A stretch of DNA of 64,000 bases from Thiomonas intermedia. Its GTDB lineage: Bacteria; Pseudomonadota; Gammaproteobacteria; Burkholderiales; Burkholderiaceae_C. Position numbers and translations under genes: made by a program. The stretch spans positions 744,001-808,000 of the forward strand of contig NZ_CP020046.1 of the NCBI RefSeq assembly GCF_002028405.1, read 5' to 3'. The notes under the pieces were generated by a model. It saw only the letters and a program-made list of their open reading frames with translations. It was not told the origin of the DNA and did no database searches. Shown piece by piece: positions 42,862 through 50,351 of this stretch; position 1 is the first letter of the stretch; each line of letters opens with the position of its first letter.

Positions 42862-43095
42862 ATGTCCGCAACCACCCTCAAAACATCCCGCACCCCGCAG
42901 CACGACGCCGCGCACACGATCACCTCCCCCCTCCCTCCCAGCGATGGGGTGAAGACGAACAAGGTGCAGATGACGATGGAAGAGTGGAAGCGGGTGCATC
43001 GGGACTTCAAGGGCTCGCACGTCGGCCCCGACGGCAAGCGCATTCGCACCGTTCTGCAGCTCGGCGGCCTGGTGCGGGTCGAGATCATCAAGTAA
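42862..43095 (+). CDS. Small hypothetical protein
   Basis: This 77-residue protein has a disordered N-terminal half (Thr/Pro/His-rich) and a conserved-looking C-terminal half (MEEWKRVHRDFKG, then GKRIRTVLQLGGLVRVEII), which may bind nucleic acid or a partner. AGGAG lies 8 bases before the ATG. It opens the maintenance region with the DUF6573-like gene and parA. Family not recognised. Confidence 0.6.
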   Translation: MSATTLKTSRTPQHDAAHTITSPLPPSDGVKTNKVQMTMEEWKRVHRDFKGSHVGPDGKRIRTVLQLGGLVRVEIIK

Positions 43096-43142
43096 GCCAT
43101 TTCCACGCAGATACGTAATCACGCATTCACGGAGATACACAA

Positions 43143-43577
43143 ATGCAAACCACCGACCTGACCGCAATCTTCGGGCCAATCCTGCACAGCTACACCCGCG
43201 CGCAAGCGATCGACGACGGCGTTCTCGCGGACGTCTCGGAAACCGCCACCGAAGCCGGCATCAGATGGCCGGTCGCACTGACGGCCGCGGCCTGGACCGA
43301 CTGCGTGGCCTGGGACGAGGAAACCGAGAAGCGCAAGGGCTACACCGGGCAATCGACGTCCGGGCGGCTTTGGGACGTGGTGTGGATGCTGAGTCTTGCG
43401 CTGCGCAGCGCAACCCGCCGCGGCATGGACACGAGCCGCCCGCTGTTCTACGAGCTGGTGCGCACTCCGCGCGAGGGGCGAGGTGTCAAGCCTCGTCCGG
43501 CCCGGTTGAAATTCATCGTCGGCCCGGACGACAACGGCCGCCCCTGCATCACCGTGATGCTGCCTGGCGAAGACTGA
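43143..43577 (+). CDS. Plasmid-associated DUF6573-like protein
   Basis: This 144-residue protein starts with ILHSYTRAQAIDDGVLADVSETATEAGIRWPVALTAAAW (key parts SYTRAQAIDDGVL and ALTAAAW), the pattern of a family often found on conjugative plasmids and often annotated DUF6573. The C-terminal half has a strand pattern, RLKFIVGPDDNGRPCITVMLPGED. The function is unknown. One copy of the 17-bp motif immediately precedes its ATG, tying it to parA control. Confidence 0.7.
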   Translation: MQTTDLTAIFGPILHSYTRAQAIDDGVLADVSETATEAGIRWPVALTAAAWTDCVAWDEETEKRKGYTGQSTSGRLWDVVWMLSLALRSATRRGMDTSRPLFYELVRTPREGRGVKPRPARLKFIVGPDDNGRPCITVMLPGED

Positions 43578-43642
43578 TCCGATGCCCGGCATTTCGCCGG
43601 GCGGTGACAAGTCCGTATCAACGTATCCACGGAAATACATAC

Positions 43643-44275
43643 ATGAAGACTATCGTCATTGCCAGCCAGAAAGGCGGCGCAGGAAAGACCACTTTGGCCG
43701 GCCACCTGGCCGTCGCAGCAGAACAAGCCGGCGCCGGCCCCGTCGCCCTGCTCGACACCGACCCGCAGGGATCGCTCGCAGCATGGTGGAACGAGCGCAC
43801 CGCCGAAACGCCTGCATTCGCGCACGCTGATTTGTCCGGCCTGGCCAGCCAATTGGCAGAGCTGGAAGCCGCAGGCGTGCAGCTGTGCATCATTGACACC
43901 CCGCCCGCAGTGACTGTGACCATCCGCCAGGTACTCGCCGTCGCGGATCTCGTTCTGATCCCGACCAGGCCAAGCCCGCATGATTTGCGCGCGGTCGGCT
44001 CGACCGTACAGCTGGTAGAGGCAGGAGGTAAGCGCATGGTGTTCGTGATCAACGGCGCAGCCCACCGTGCCCGAATCACGACCGAAGCGGCCATCGCGCT
44101 GAGCCAGCACGGTGCCGTCGCACCGACCGTCGTCTATCAGCGCACTGACTTCGCGTCATCGATGATCGACGGGCGGACCGTGCAAGAGTTGTACGCGAAT
44201 GGCCGCAGCGCAGGGGAGATTTCTGCGCTATGGCAATACGTATCCACGCAACTCAATAAGCACGCAAGTGCATAA
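43643..44275 (+). CDS. parA: ParA-family partition ATPase
   Basis: This 210-residue protein is a short, P-type-1b/2-like ParA without an N-terminal DNA-binding domain. It has the deviant Walker A QKGGAGKTTLAGHLA (residues 9-23), the DTDPQGSLAAWW motif and IDTPPAV as Walker B. It forms dynamic patterns on the nucleoid that segregate plasmid copies. The short form usually works with a small ribbon-helix-helix partner, which is the next gene, and it is autoregulated by that partner at repeats upstream, which are present. Confidence 0.92.
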   Translation: MKTIVIASQKGGAGKTTLAGHLAVAAEQAGAGPVALLDTDPQGSLAAWWNERTAETPAFAHADLSGLASQLAELEAAGVQLCIIDTPPAVTVTIRQVLAVADLVLIPTRPSPHDLRAVGSTVQLVEAGGKRMVFVINGAAHRARITTEAAIALSQHGAVAPTVVYQRTDFASSMIDGRTVQELYANGRSAGEISALWQYVSTQLNKHASA

Positions 44276-44291
44276 TTTCGGAGATACGCAA

Positions 44292-44573
44292 ATGGAGAAC
44301 ACAATGGCAACGAAACCGACGAAGCCGGCCAGTCTCGGCGCTGGCCTAGTGCGAAAGGGGGCGGCTGCACCGGCGTCGCAGGCTGCGGCCAAGCCTGCAA
44401 AGAAGCCCGCAAATGACGTTGACGCCGGCCTGGCCGGCGGGACGTACTACAAGGCGTTGACGCTCAAGCTCGACCGCCGACGCTACGAGGCACTGAAGAT
44501 GCGCGGGATTCGGGAAGACAAGTCATCCCAGGAACTGCTGACTGAGGCGTTGGATGCGCTGCTGGCAAGGTGA
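44292..44573 (+). CDS. Putative ParB-type ribbon-helix-helix partner
   Basis: The 93 residues have a Lys/Ala-rich disordered N-terminus (like the ATPase-stimulating tails of such partners) and a C-terminal ribbon-helix-helix (YYKALTLKLDRRRYEALKMRG, then SSQELLTEALDALL). GGAG lies 8 bases before the ATG, inside a copy of the 17-bp motif. It follows parA by 16 bp. It should bind the repeats as the centromere protein; this is inferred from position and fold. Confidence 0.72.
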   Translation: MENTMATKPTKPASLGAGLVRKGAAAPASQAAAKPAKKPANDVDAGLAGGTYYKALTLKLDRRRYEALKMRGIREDKSSQELLTEALDALLAR

Positions 44574-44655
44574 GAGGCACCCGGGAAATCCGTCACCTTG
44601 AAATCCCGACGCGCTGAAAACCGTAGCCGAACCACGCAATTGTTAGGACCTATTT

Positions 44656-45021
44656 TCAGTGCCAACCAATTGTCAAATGACTCTCGATGAGTTTGTAAAG
44701 ACCAACGATCAGGGTCAACAAGACAACTGTTACAGACACTACCGCGGTGGCCCAACGAATTTGGGATTCATGCTTTGACACCTTGCCATCAATCTTGTTG
44801 ACTGACTCCTGCAATGTGTCGAGTTTCGTATCAAAGCGGCCGTACTGCTCCGAGATGTCAGCCATGCGTCCATCAATGGCGTTCAACTTATCCCAGATGA
44901 ATTGGGAGTAATCAGATCGACTCGCGCCAAACCCCGCGTCAGTCGTCGAAACCGACCCTGCCGCGGGTGTGGCGTCATCCGACGACGCTCGAATTGATGA
45001 CTGTGGCTGCCTCCTGACCAT
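44656..45021 (-). CDS. Coiled-coil protein with C-terminal membrane anchor
   Basis: This protein of about 121 residues has a disordered N-terminus and a heptad-like region (DKLNAIDGRMADISEQYGRFDTKLDTLQESVNKIDGKVSKHES; key part TKLDTLQESVNKIDGKV). One C-terminal membrane helix follows (VSVTVVLLTLIVGLYKLI). The design resembles XhlA-like holin accessories and small membrane effectors. The ATG at 45021 lies two bases after the stop of the partner gene; earlier ATGs at 45048 and 45054 are possible. GC content is low for this window. Confidence 0.55.
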   Translation of the reverse strand: MVRRQPQSSIRASSDDATPAAGSVSTTDAGFGASRSDYSQFIWDKLNAIDGRMADISEQYGRFDTKLDTLQESVNKIDGKVSKHESQIRWATAVVSVTVVLLTLIVGLYKLIESHLTIGWH

Positions 45022-45023
45022 GG

Positions 45024-45296
45024 CTATTCCGTTCGAGCCTTGATCCATTCCCATAGGGAACTTGGCGCTCGTCCACCATAGGATCCGAGTGTCAAGACCA
45101 AACCGGTCCCCACATGAGGATCGCCACGAATTCCAAGTTGGTCGGCAATTTCGCTTGCGGGGCCATCGGCATAGATCACCCACTTATCGGGAGCGAGTTC
45201 ATATCTGAACTCGCTTGGTTCGATAACAGATTCAACCTTCCGCTTGACCGCCTCTGCGTTCGTCAGAGCTGTCACGAAAAATAGTTGCTTAGCCAT
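45024..45296 (-). CDS. Small hypothetical protein paired with a membrane coiled-coil gene
   Basis: The 90 residues are MAKQLFFVTALTNAEAVKRK..., with an alternating strand/helix pattern (KWVIYADGPASEIADQLGI, then TGLVLTLGSYGG). It ends WEWIKARTE. It is coupled to the membrane coiled-coil gene and lies between the partition module and the integrase, a common place for cargo. No known family was recognised. The arrangement of a soluble protein with a membrane partner is reminiscent of small defence or toxin pairs, but nothing shows that directly. Confidence 0.5.
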   Translation of the reverse strand: MAKQLFFVTALTNAEAVKRKVESVIEPSEFRYELAPDKWVIYADGPASEIADQLGIRGDPHVGTGLVLTLGSYGGRAPSSLWEWIKARTE

Positions 45297-45390
45297 AGAT
45301 GGATTGGCGAATTCTCAATGGGAAAGTGCGGGTTGTTTGATGCTAAAAGTCAACAAACTGTAGTCCGTAGGAACCACCCCATGTTGGGCT

Positions 45391-45408
45391 TCACCAATCA
45401 ATTGGTGA
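45391..45408. terminator. Hairpin after the integrase gene
   Basis: TCACCAAT-CA-ATTGGTGA is a perfect 8-bp inverted repeat, 16 bp downstream of the integrase stop. It has no T-tract on the minus strand, so it is a stabilising stem or weak terminator. The rest of 45297-45423 shows no gene. Confidence 0.4.
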
Positions 45409-45423
45409 CAACTGGTCCGATTT

Positions 45424-46470
45424 CTAGCCAAGCTTCATGGCGAGTCGTTCCGCTTCAACATGCGTATAGCGTTTGAGCATAGCAAGGCTCTTGTGTCCGG
45501 TCATGCTAGCAACTTCCATGATGCCAAGCCCCTTCTCGAACAGCAGCGACGTTGCTTCGTGGCGCAGGTCATGGAAACGAAGATCCGCCAGGAATGCCGG
45601 ATCCGGCTTCGTGCCAGCGTTCGCGCACTCTTCCTGATACGACACAATAGCCCGGTCTTTGCAGCGGACCCAGGCCTTTTCGAAGCTGTCCGCCGCGGCC
45701 CACCAGCCAAACACGCGCCCATCGATCCGGCGTGGCAATGCTTGAAGCGTTTCCACCGCCCTACTAGACAGGGCCACGGTCCGGCTCTCGCCGTTCTTTG
45801 TGTCGACGAGGTGCGCAGTGCGCCGCTTCAGGTCGACGTGCTTCCATTCAAGGGCGAGCAGCTCACCGAGACGCATGCTCGTTTCCACGGCGATGATGAT
45901 GATCTCGCGCAGCCCTTGCGTACGCTTTGTCGCCACTGCCGCGGCCAACAGCGCATCGAGCTCGCCCGGGCGCAACCGGCGGTCCCGCGACTTCGGCAGC
46001 GCAGGCTTGCGGATCGCACGGGCTGGGTTGCCCGCCGGCAGCGAGATGCTGAGCTCGCGCTCGGCGTGTTTGAAGATCGCCGCCAGCGTGTTGATGTGGT
46101 GGACGACACTCTGGTTTGACAGCCCATCCCGCAGCAATTCATCGCGCCAGACCGCGACATCGATGCCGCGGACGTTGCCGATGAAGTGGGATCCGAACTT
46201 GCGCTCGACCGCAGACACATAGCCGGCCGCGCTCCCCGAGCGAAGCTGAGGGAGCACTGAGGCACGGTAAGCCTCAACGACCTGACCAACAGTCGTCTTG
46301 CCGGCGTCATCACGCGCGGCCGCGACGTTGCCCCGGCGCAGCTCGCGCTCGATCTCCAGTGCCCAGTCCTCGGCGTCCGCCTTGCGGTCAAAGGTCCGCG
46401 AGATCGACGGCGCTCCGCGGCGCCGTACCTGGGCGCGCCAACCATTCTGACGCCGTTCAATATGTGCCAT
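45424..46470 (-). CDS. int: Tyrosine recombinase integrase
   Basis: The protein has 348 residues: an arm-binding N-terminal domain (MAHIERRQNGWRAQVRRRGAP), then a SAM-like core-binding domain (TTVGQVVEAYRASVLPQLRSG) and the catalytic domain. Catalytic residues are Arg in ETSMRLGELLALEW, HxxR in RFHDLRHEATSLLF, His in MTGHKSLAMLKRYTH and the final Tyr in that motif. It integrates the element into the tRNA-Thr 3' end. It starts 107 bp inside attR and reads inward. The gap before its start carries the right copy of the 24-bp ATTCCCCC repeat, so integrase binding may also regulate expression. Confidence 0.93.
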   Translation of the reverse strand: MAHIERRQNGWRAQVRRRGAPSISRTFDRKADAEDWALEIERELRRGNVAAARDDAGKTTVGQVVEAYRASVLPQLRSGSAAGYVSAVERKFGSHFIGNVRGIDVAVWRDELLRDGLSNQSVVHHINTLAAIFKHAERELSISLPAGNPARAIRKPALPKSRDRRLRPGELDALLAAAVATKRTQGLREIIIIAVETSMRLGELLALEWKHVDLKRRTAHLVDTKNGESRTVALSSRAVETLQALPRRIDGRVFGWWAAADSFEKAWVRCKDRAIVSYQEECANAGTKPDPAFLADLRFHDLRHEATSLLFEKGLGIMEVASMTGHKSLAMLKRYTHVEAERLAMKLG

Positions 46471-46495
46471 AGCCCGCTTTTCCGAACGACCGTTC

Positions 46496-46519
46496 GATTC
46501 CCCCTAGATTCCCCCAAAT
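46496..46519. repeat. Right copy of the 24-bp GATTCCCCC-type repeat
   Basis: It matches 23642-23665 at 22 of 24 positions in direct orientation and lies between the integrase start and attR, in the integrase leader. It is a candidate arm-type site. Confidence 0.5.
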
Positions 46520-46576
46520 TATGCCTTTAATTCTAGCGGGATCAATGTTTATGCTACCTACATCGCTTTTTATTTT

Positions 46577-46624
46577 CGCCTTGTAAGCGGTAGGTCATCC
46601 GTTCGATTCGGATAGTCGGCACCA
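46577..46624. repeat. attR core (partial tRNA-Thr)
   Basis: This is the last 48 bases of tRNA-Thr without the 5' half, so it cannot give a tRNA. One base differs from attL (T at 46607). It marks the right boundary of the element. Confidence 0.93.
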
Positions 46625-46727
46625 AAAAACACAAAAAAATCAGTTACTTATGACATAAGCCGCACTACCACAGTGTGGTGTCGGCGTGCCGTTTTAAAGT
46701 ATTTTTTTGTCCCCGTTGTCGCCGAAT

Positions 46728-46743
46728 TGTCCCAAACGGGACA
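46728..46743. promoter_or_regulatory. Operator-like palindrome TGTCCC-N4-GGGACA
   Basis: A perfect 6-bp inverted repeat, with further TGTCC-type half sites at about 46758 and 46773, lies 145 bp before the small gene at 46887. It may be a regulator site of that gene. The remaining sequence between attR and 46886 shows no gene. Confidence 0.4.
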
Positions 46744-46886
46744 GCGCGCGACAGGATGTCCGTCCCACCAGTGTCCCACACCAAGGCTGTATGCCTCCAT
46801 GGGAAAGGTCGCTCCGGCCCGCCACGGAAATGAAATGACGGCTCTGACGATTCCCTTCAGTCGCAACTTCAGACCGAGGGGGACAG

Positions 46887-47219
46887 ATGAATTCCCAAGA
46901 GCTTTTTCAGACTTTCGTATGTGCAGGCTGGCCCTGCTGGCTCGCACTCAGCGATCCACGGCTTGCGCAGGACCTGGGCACCACGCCCGGTGCGCTACGC
47001 AAAGCCGCATGGCGAGGCGCCATGCCCGTCCCGCTCACCCAAGGCGCCGGCCGTCGCCAAGGGGGCCTGCTGACCGCCCTCGCCGCTTGGTTGGTCGGCC
47101 CCTCCGCACCGGCAACTACCTCACCACCGGTCGCGGCTTGGGCCCGAATTCCTGTGCGGACAAGTCGGATAAAAAATGATCTGGACAAATCGTCTCAATT
47201 TGTATCAAATAGTGTCTGA
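46887..47219 (+). CDS. Small hypothetical protein just outside attR
   Basis: This 110-residue protein starts MNSQELFQTFVCAGWPCWLAL and has a possible helix-turn-helix (DLGTTPGALRKAAWRGAMPV). AGGGGG lies 6 bases before the ATG. It has no chromosomal partner and sits between attR and the DUF971-ubiE genes, where a relic of an older tRNA-linked element would be expected. It ends before a strong terminator. The family is not recognised. Confidence 0.5.
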   Translation: MNSQELFQTFVCAGWPCWLALSDPRLAQDLGTTPGALRKAAWRGAMPVPLTQGAGRRQGGLLTALAAWLVGPSAPATTSPPVAAWARIPVRTSRIKNDLDKSSQFVSNSV

Positions 47220-47253
47220 GCCTTTACTGGCTCTTTCAGGGAGTGTGCAATTC

Positions 47254-47284
47254 ACCCAGGTCCTCACCGACCTGGGTTTTTTTT
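47254..47284 (+). terminator. Strong intrinsic terminator
   Basis: ACCCAGGTC-CTCACC-GACCTGGGT is followed by eight T residues. It closes any transcript from the small gene upstream and insulates the DUF971-ubiE genes. Confidence 0.9.
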
Positions 47285-47385
47285 GCCCCACGACTTTCGG
47301 GCACGGCCGTGGCATGGCGGCGCACATCGAAGATGTTGCGATGCAACTGAGAGACAATAAGTCTGATTCCTACCAGGCTAAGCGA

Positions 47386-47805
47386 ATGTCCTCCCCTACC
47401 CCCCGCAATGACTGGCCACAGGCCATTGTTTTGCACAAACTGTCGCGCGTGCTCGAACTCACCTATGCCGACGGAATGCAATACCGCCTGCCGTACGAGT
47501 TGATGCGGGTGTACTCGCCCTCGGCAGAGGTTCGTGGGCATGGCCCAGGACAGGAGACTCTGCAGACCGGCAAGCGGCAGGTCGTGATCGACAGTGTGGC
47601 CCAGGTCGGCAACTATGCCATCCAGCCGCACTTTTCCGACGGACACGACACCGGCATCTTCACCTGGGAATACCTTCACTTCCTGGGCATCAATCAAGAG
47701 ACGCTATGGGCGGACTACCTCGTCCGTCTTGAAAAGGCGGGTGCCGATCGCGACACGCCGCAGCCCAGCGTTTCATCCCAAACGCACCATTGCGCATCCC
47801 ATTGA
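47386..47805 (+). CDS. DUF971 family protein
   Basis: This 139-residue protein has the DUF971 pattern: [38 protein letters not shown] (key parts LELTYADG and [14 protein letters not shown]), then [21 protein letters not shown]. The family shares a fold with gamma-butyrobetaine hydroxylase N-terminal domains and is often near Fe-S or Mrp genes. A four-codon-spaced upstream extension exists, but the ATG at 47386 fits the family length. It is followed 8 bp later by ubiE, a pairing common in betaproteobacteria. Confidence 0.88.
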   Translation: MSSPTPRNDWPQAIVLHKLSRVLELTYADGMQYRLPYELMRVYSPSAEVRGHGPGQETLQTGKRQVVIDSVAQVGNYAIQPHFSDGHDTGIFTWEYLHFLGINQETLWADYLVRLEKAGADRDTPQPSVSSQTHHCASH

Positions 47806-47813
47806 GTTTTCCC

Positions 47814-48563
47814 ATGACCGATTCTCACCAAACCTCCACCACGCATTTCGGCTACGAGCAGGTCGCCGAGAGCGACAAGGCTGCGCGCGTGCGTGGCGTG
47901 TTCGATTCGGTCGCATCACGCTACGACGTGATGAACGATCTGATGAGCATGGGGCTGCACCGCGTCTGGAAGGCTTTCACCATGGCCGTTTCCGGTGTGC
48001 GTGCGGGGCATCGTGTGCTGGATGTCGCCGCGGGCACCGGCGACTTGTCGCGCGCATTCGCCCGCAAAGTGGGCCCCACGGGCCAGGTGGTGATGAGCGA
48101 TATCAACGGCTCCATGCTCAAGGCCGGACGCGACCGGCTCATCGATTCGGGCGTTCTCGTCCCCACGGTCCTGTGCGATGCCGAGCAACTGCCGTTTGCG
48201 GATGCTGAATTCGATCTGGTGAGCGTGGCCTTCGGCCTGCGCAACATGACCCACAAAGACAAGGCTTTGCGTGAAATGCAGCGCGTGCTCAAGCCCGGCG
48301 GCAAGCTGCTCGTGCTGGAGTTTTCCAGGCCCTGGGAGCCCCTGCGCGGTGCCTACGATCTTTACTCCTTTCAGGTTTTGCCTCGTCTGGGCAAGATGGT
48401 GGCCGGTGACCCGCAGAGCTACCAGTACCTTGCCGAATCCATCCGCATGCATCCAGACCAGGAGACGCTGGCAGGCATGATGCGCGAGGCAGGTTTCGGG
48501 CATGTCGATTGGCACAACCTTACCGCGGGGGTTGTTGCCCTCCATATCGGCCAAAAATTTTGA
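47814..48563 (+). CDS. ubiE: Ubiquinone/menaquinone C-methyltransferase UbiE
   Basis: The 249 residues form a SAM-dependent methyltransferase that methylates the quinone ring precursor. Motifs are [21 protein letters not shown] (key part YDVMNDLMS), the SAM loop [27 protein letters not shown] and [14 protein letters not shown]. Length and motifs are standard. The start follows the DUF971 stop by 8 bases. Confidence 0.95.
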   Translation: MTDSHQTSTTHFGYEQVAESDKAARVRGVFDSVASRYDVMNDLMSMGLHRVWKAFTMAVSGVRAGHRVLDVAAGTGDLSRAFARKVGPTGQVVMSDINGSMLKAGRDRLIDSGVLVPTVLCDAEQLPFADAEFDLVSVAFGLRNMTHKDKALREMQRVLKPGGKLLVLEFSRPWEPLRGAYDLYSFQVLPRLGKMVAGDPQSYQYLAESIRMHPDQETLAGMMREAGFGHVDWHNLTAGVVALHIGQKF

Positions 48564-48649
48564 GATGACGCAATACGTTGCGCGTCGAGTGAACTTTCCC
48601 CGCCGATCAGTAACAAAATGTCACCTCATTTCGACTTTCAGGAAATCGC

Positions 48650-49558
48650 ATGAAAACGACCGGTTTGCTCCGCAGTGTTCTGGCCATGGGCCTGATGCTG
48701 ACTCTTGCTCTTGGCGCAGTCGATGCTCAGGCCAAGCGCATGGGAGGTGGCAAGAGCATGGGGCGGCAGAGCAATGCCGTCACGCAGCGTGAAGCGGCAC
48801 CGCCCCAGCAGGCGGCTCCCGCTGCGGCTCGTCAGCAGGCAGCGGCCACACCTCCTGCCAAGCAGCCGAGCCGCTGGGGTGGCATCCTCGGCGGTCTGGC
48901 GGCCGGCCTGGGCCTGGCTGCGCTCTTCCATGCCCTGGGTTTCGGGGGTGAACTGGCCTCGTTCCTGGGTTCGGCGCTGATGATCGGCCTGCTCGCCGTG
49001 GCGGCTTTCTGGATCTTCAACCTGCTGCGCCGCAAATCGAGCGCCGGCAAAGCCACACAACCCCTGCAGTACGCCAACGCGCCTTCATCCGGTTGTGCGC
49101 AAGCGCCCTTGGGCGTCGAAACTCATATGCCGCCGCAGTGGGCGCCCCAGGCTGCCGGAACGGCCTCCGCGGGGCCATCACCCATCCCCGCCGATTTCGA
49201 CCGTGAAGGTTTCCTGTCCAGCGCCAAGCAGCACTACACACGGCTTCAGCAAGCCTGGGACGCGGCTGATCTGAATAGTCTGAAGACCTTCACCACCCCG
49301 GAGATGTACGAGGCGCTGGCTGCCGAGGTGCAGCAGCGCGGCATGACCCCCAACAAGACCGAAGTGGTCACGCTCGAAGCCTCACTGTTGGCGTTGGAGG
49401 AAACCCCGACTGAGTACGTCGCCAGTGTGGAGTTCTCAGGCCTGGTTCGCGAAGAGACCTGGGGTGGAGCCAGTCCGGTGCGTGAAGTCTGGAATCTGGT
49501 CAAGCCACGCAACGGTTCGAGCGGCTGGCAACTTGCCGGCATCCAGCAGTTGAACTGA
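48650..49558 (+). CDS. Tim44-like domain protein with signal sequence
   Basis: This 302-residue protein has an N-terminal signal sequence (LLRSVLAMGLMLTLALGAVDAQA), a Gln/Ala/Pro-rich linker, a hydrophobic segment near residues 75-125 (GGLAAGLGLAALFHALGFGG) and a C-terminal Tim44-like domain (about 185-300; FLSSAKQHYTRLQQAWDAADLNSLKTFTTPEMYEAL, key part DLNSLKTFTTPEMY). It lies between ubiE and ubiJ, as in many betaproteobacteria. Its role there is not established; membrane scaffolding for quinone enzymes is one guess. Confidence 0.88.
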   Translation: MKTTGLLRSVLAMGLMLTLALGAVDAQAKRMGGGKSMGRQSNAVTQREAAPPQQAAPAAARQQAAATPPAKQPSRWGGILGGLAAGLGLAALFHALGFGGELASFLGSALMIGLLAVAAFWIFNLLRRKSSAGKATQPLQYANAPSSGCAQAPLGVETHMPPQWAPQAAGTASAGPSPIPADFDREGFLSSAKQHYTRLQQAWDAADLNSLKTFTTPEMYEALAAEVQQRGMTPNKTEVVTLEASLLALEETPTEYVASVEFSGLVREETWGGASPVREVWNLVKPRNGSSGWQLAGIQQLN

Positions 49559-49579
49559 CGCCCGGACGCCCCTTCCGAC

Positions 49580-49611
49580 ACGCCGCAGTCGCGCAAGCGC
49601 TGCGGCGTTTT
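49580..49611 (+). terminator. Intrinsic terminator after the Tim44-like gene
   Basis: ACGCCGCAG pairs with CTGCGGCGT, with an inner CGC/GCG stem, GCAA loop and one bulge, followed by a short T-run (TTTT). Confidence 0.75.
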
Positions 49612-49684
49612 GCATGGCCGCGCTGCGGCAGCACCTCCTCGGACGGAACGGACTCCTAGAATGAGGCAACAAACCGCCACGCCC

Positions 49685-50344
49685 ATGCGCCTATCCGACG
49701 CCCAGACCTTGATACCCGACCGAGCCCAGCTTGCACGCAGACTGCAGCACCTCGTCCTCCCCGCGCTCAATCATCTGCTCGCGGCCGATCCTCAAGCCCA
49801 GGGCAAGCTCGGCGGGCATGCCGGCAAGACCCTGGTGTTCAGTGCGCTTGGCGTGGATCTGCCATGGGAAGTCGACGCCGCAGGATTGCTGCAGGCGGCA
49901 TCGCAAGCGGCGCTGTCACCCGACGAGGCGAGTCTGCACATCACCGTCGATCCAGACGCCATACGAGATGCCCTTGCTCGACGCGCGCCCCTGAATCTGA
50001 GTGGCGCGCGCCTACGCGGCGACGCGGAACTTGCGCAAACCCTGTCCTGGCTGATGGCCCATGTGCGCTGGGACGTGGAAGACGATCTCGCGCAGATCCT
50101 GGGCGACATTCCCGCGCACCGGCTCGTGCAGACCGGGCAGGCGGCGGTATCGCATGGCCAGCAAGCCTGGGCGTACGCGCATGAACGTGCGCGCGACTGG
50201 TTTGCCGCCGAGCCGCGCGCGCTGATCAGCCGCGGCGAGTGGGCGCAGATGCAGGAAGCCGTGCGCGAACTGCGCGATCGTGCCGCCCGGCTGGAAAAGC
50301 GCCTCGCCCTGCTGCGCCAACAATGCGGTACACGCGAACCCTGA
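49685..50344 (+). CDS. ubiJ: Ubiquinone biosynthesis accessory factor UbiJ (SCP2-like)
   Basis: This protein of about 219 residues has an SCP2-type lipid-binding domain ([42 protein letters not shown]) and a helical C-terminus ([21 protein letters not shown]). UbiJ binds lipid and holds the soluble Ubi complex. I chose the ATG at 49685; an ATG at 49661 is possible, but it overlaps a TAGAAT -10-like box. It lies directly before ubiB, the conserved pair. Confidence 0.85.
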   Translation: MRLSDAQTLIPDRAQLARRLQHLVLPALNHLLAADPQAQGKLGGHAGKTLVFSALGVDLPWEVDAAGLLQAASQAALSPDEASLHITVDPDAIRDALARRAPLNLSGARLRGDAELAQTLSWLMAHVRWDVEDDLAQILGDIPAHRLVQTGQAAVSHGQQAWAYAHERARDWFAAEPRALISRGEWAQMQEAVRELRDRAARLEKRLALLRQQCGTREP

Positions 50345-50351
50345 GCGAACC

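Larger units (their letters stand above)
43101..44291 (+). repeat. Five copies of a 17-bp motif in the partition region
   Basis: Copies start near 43101, 43125, 43625, 44242 and 44274. The core reads (A/T)TYCACG(G/C)A(A/G)ATAC followed by A/G-rich bases; the fourth and fifth copies are the weakest. Three of them contain the ribosome site (GGAGATAC or GGAAATAC) and end at the ATG of the DUF6573-like, parA and ribbon-helix-helix genes. They could be the par centromere and autoregulatory operators at once. Confidence 0.6.
23506..46624. mobile_element. Integrative mobilisable element in tRNA-Thr (plasmid-like IME)
   Basis: The element is about 23.07 kb, counted with one copy of the repeat. It is bounded by 48-bp direct repeats covering the 3' part of tRNA-Thr and has a tyrosine integrase next to the right repeat. 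It carries a RepC-type replication module, a MOB-F relaxase/coupling protein module, and ParA with a ribbon-helix-helix partner. It has no VirB4, pilin or other type IV secretion gene, so it should be mobilisable rather than self-transmissible. Replication and partition genes suggest that it can exist as a plasmid after excision. One IS1182-family insertion is present near the left end. Confidence 0.9.

Noticed and set aside
46577-46624. Second tRNA-Thr gene at the right boundary
   Set aside because: Only the 3' 48 bases are present; the acceptor 5' strand and D-arm are missing, so it is an att copy.
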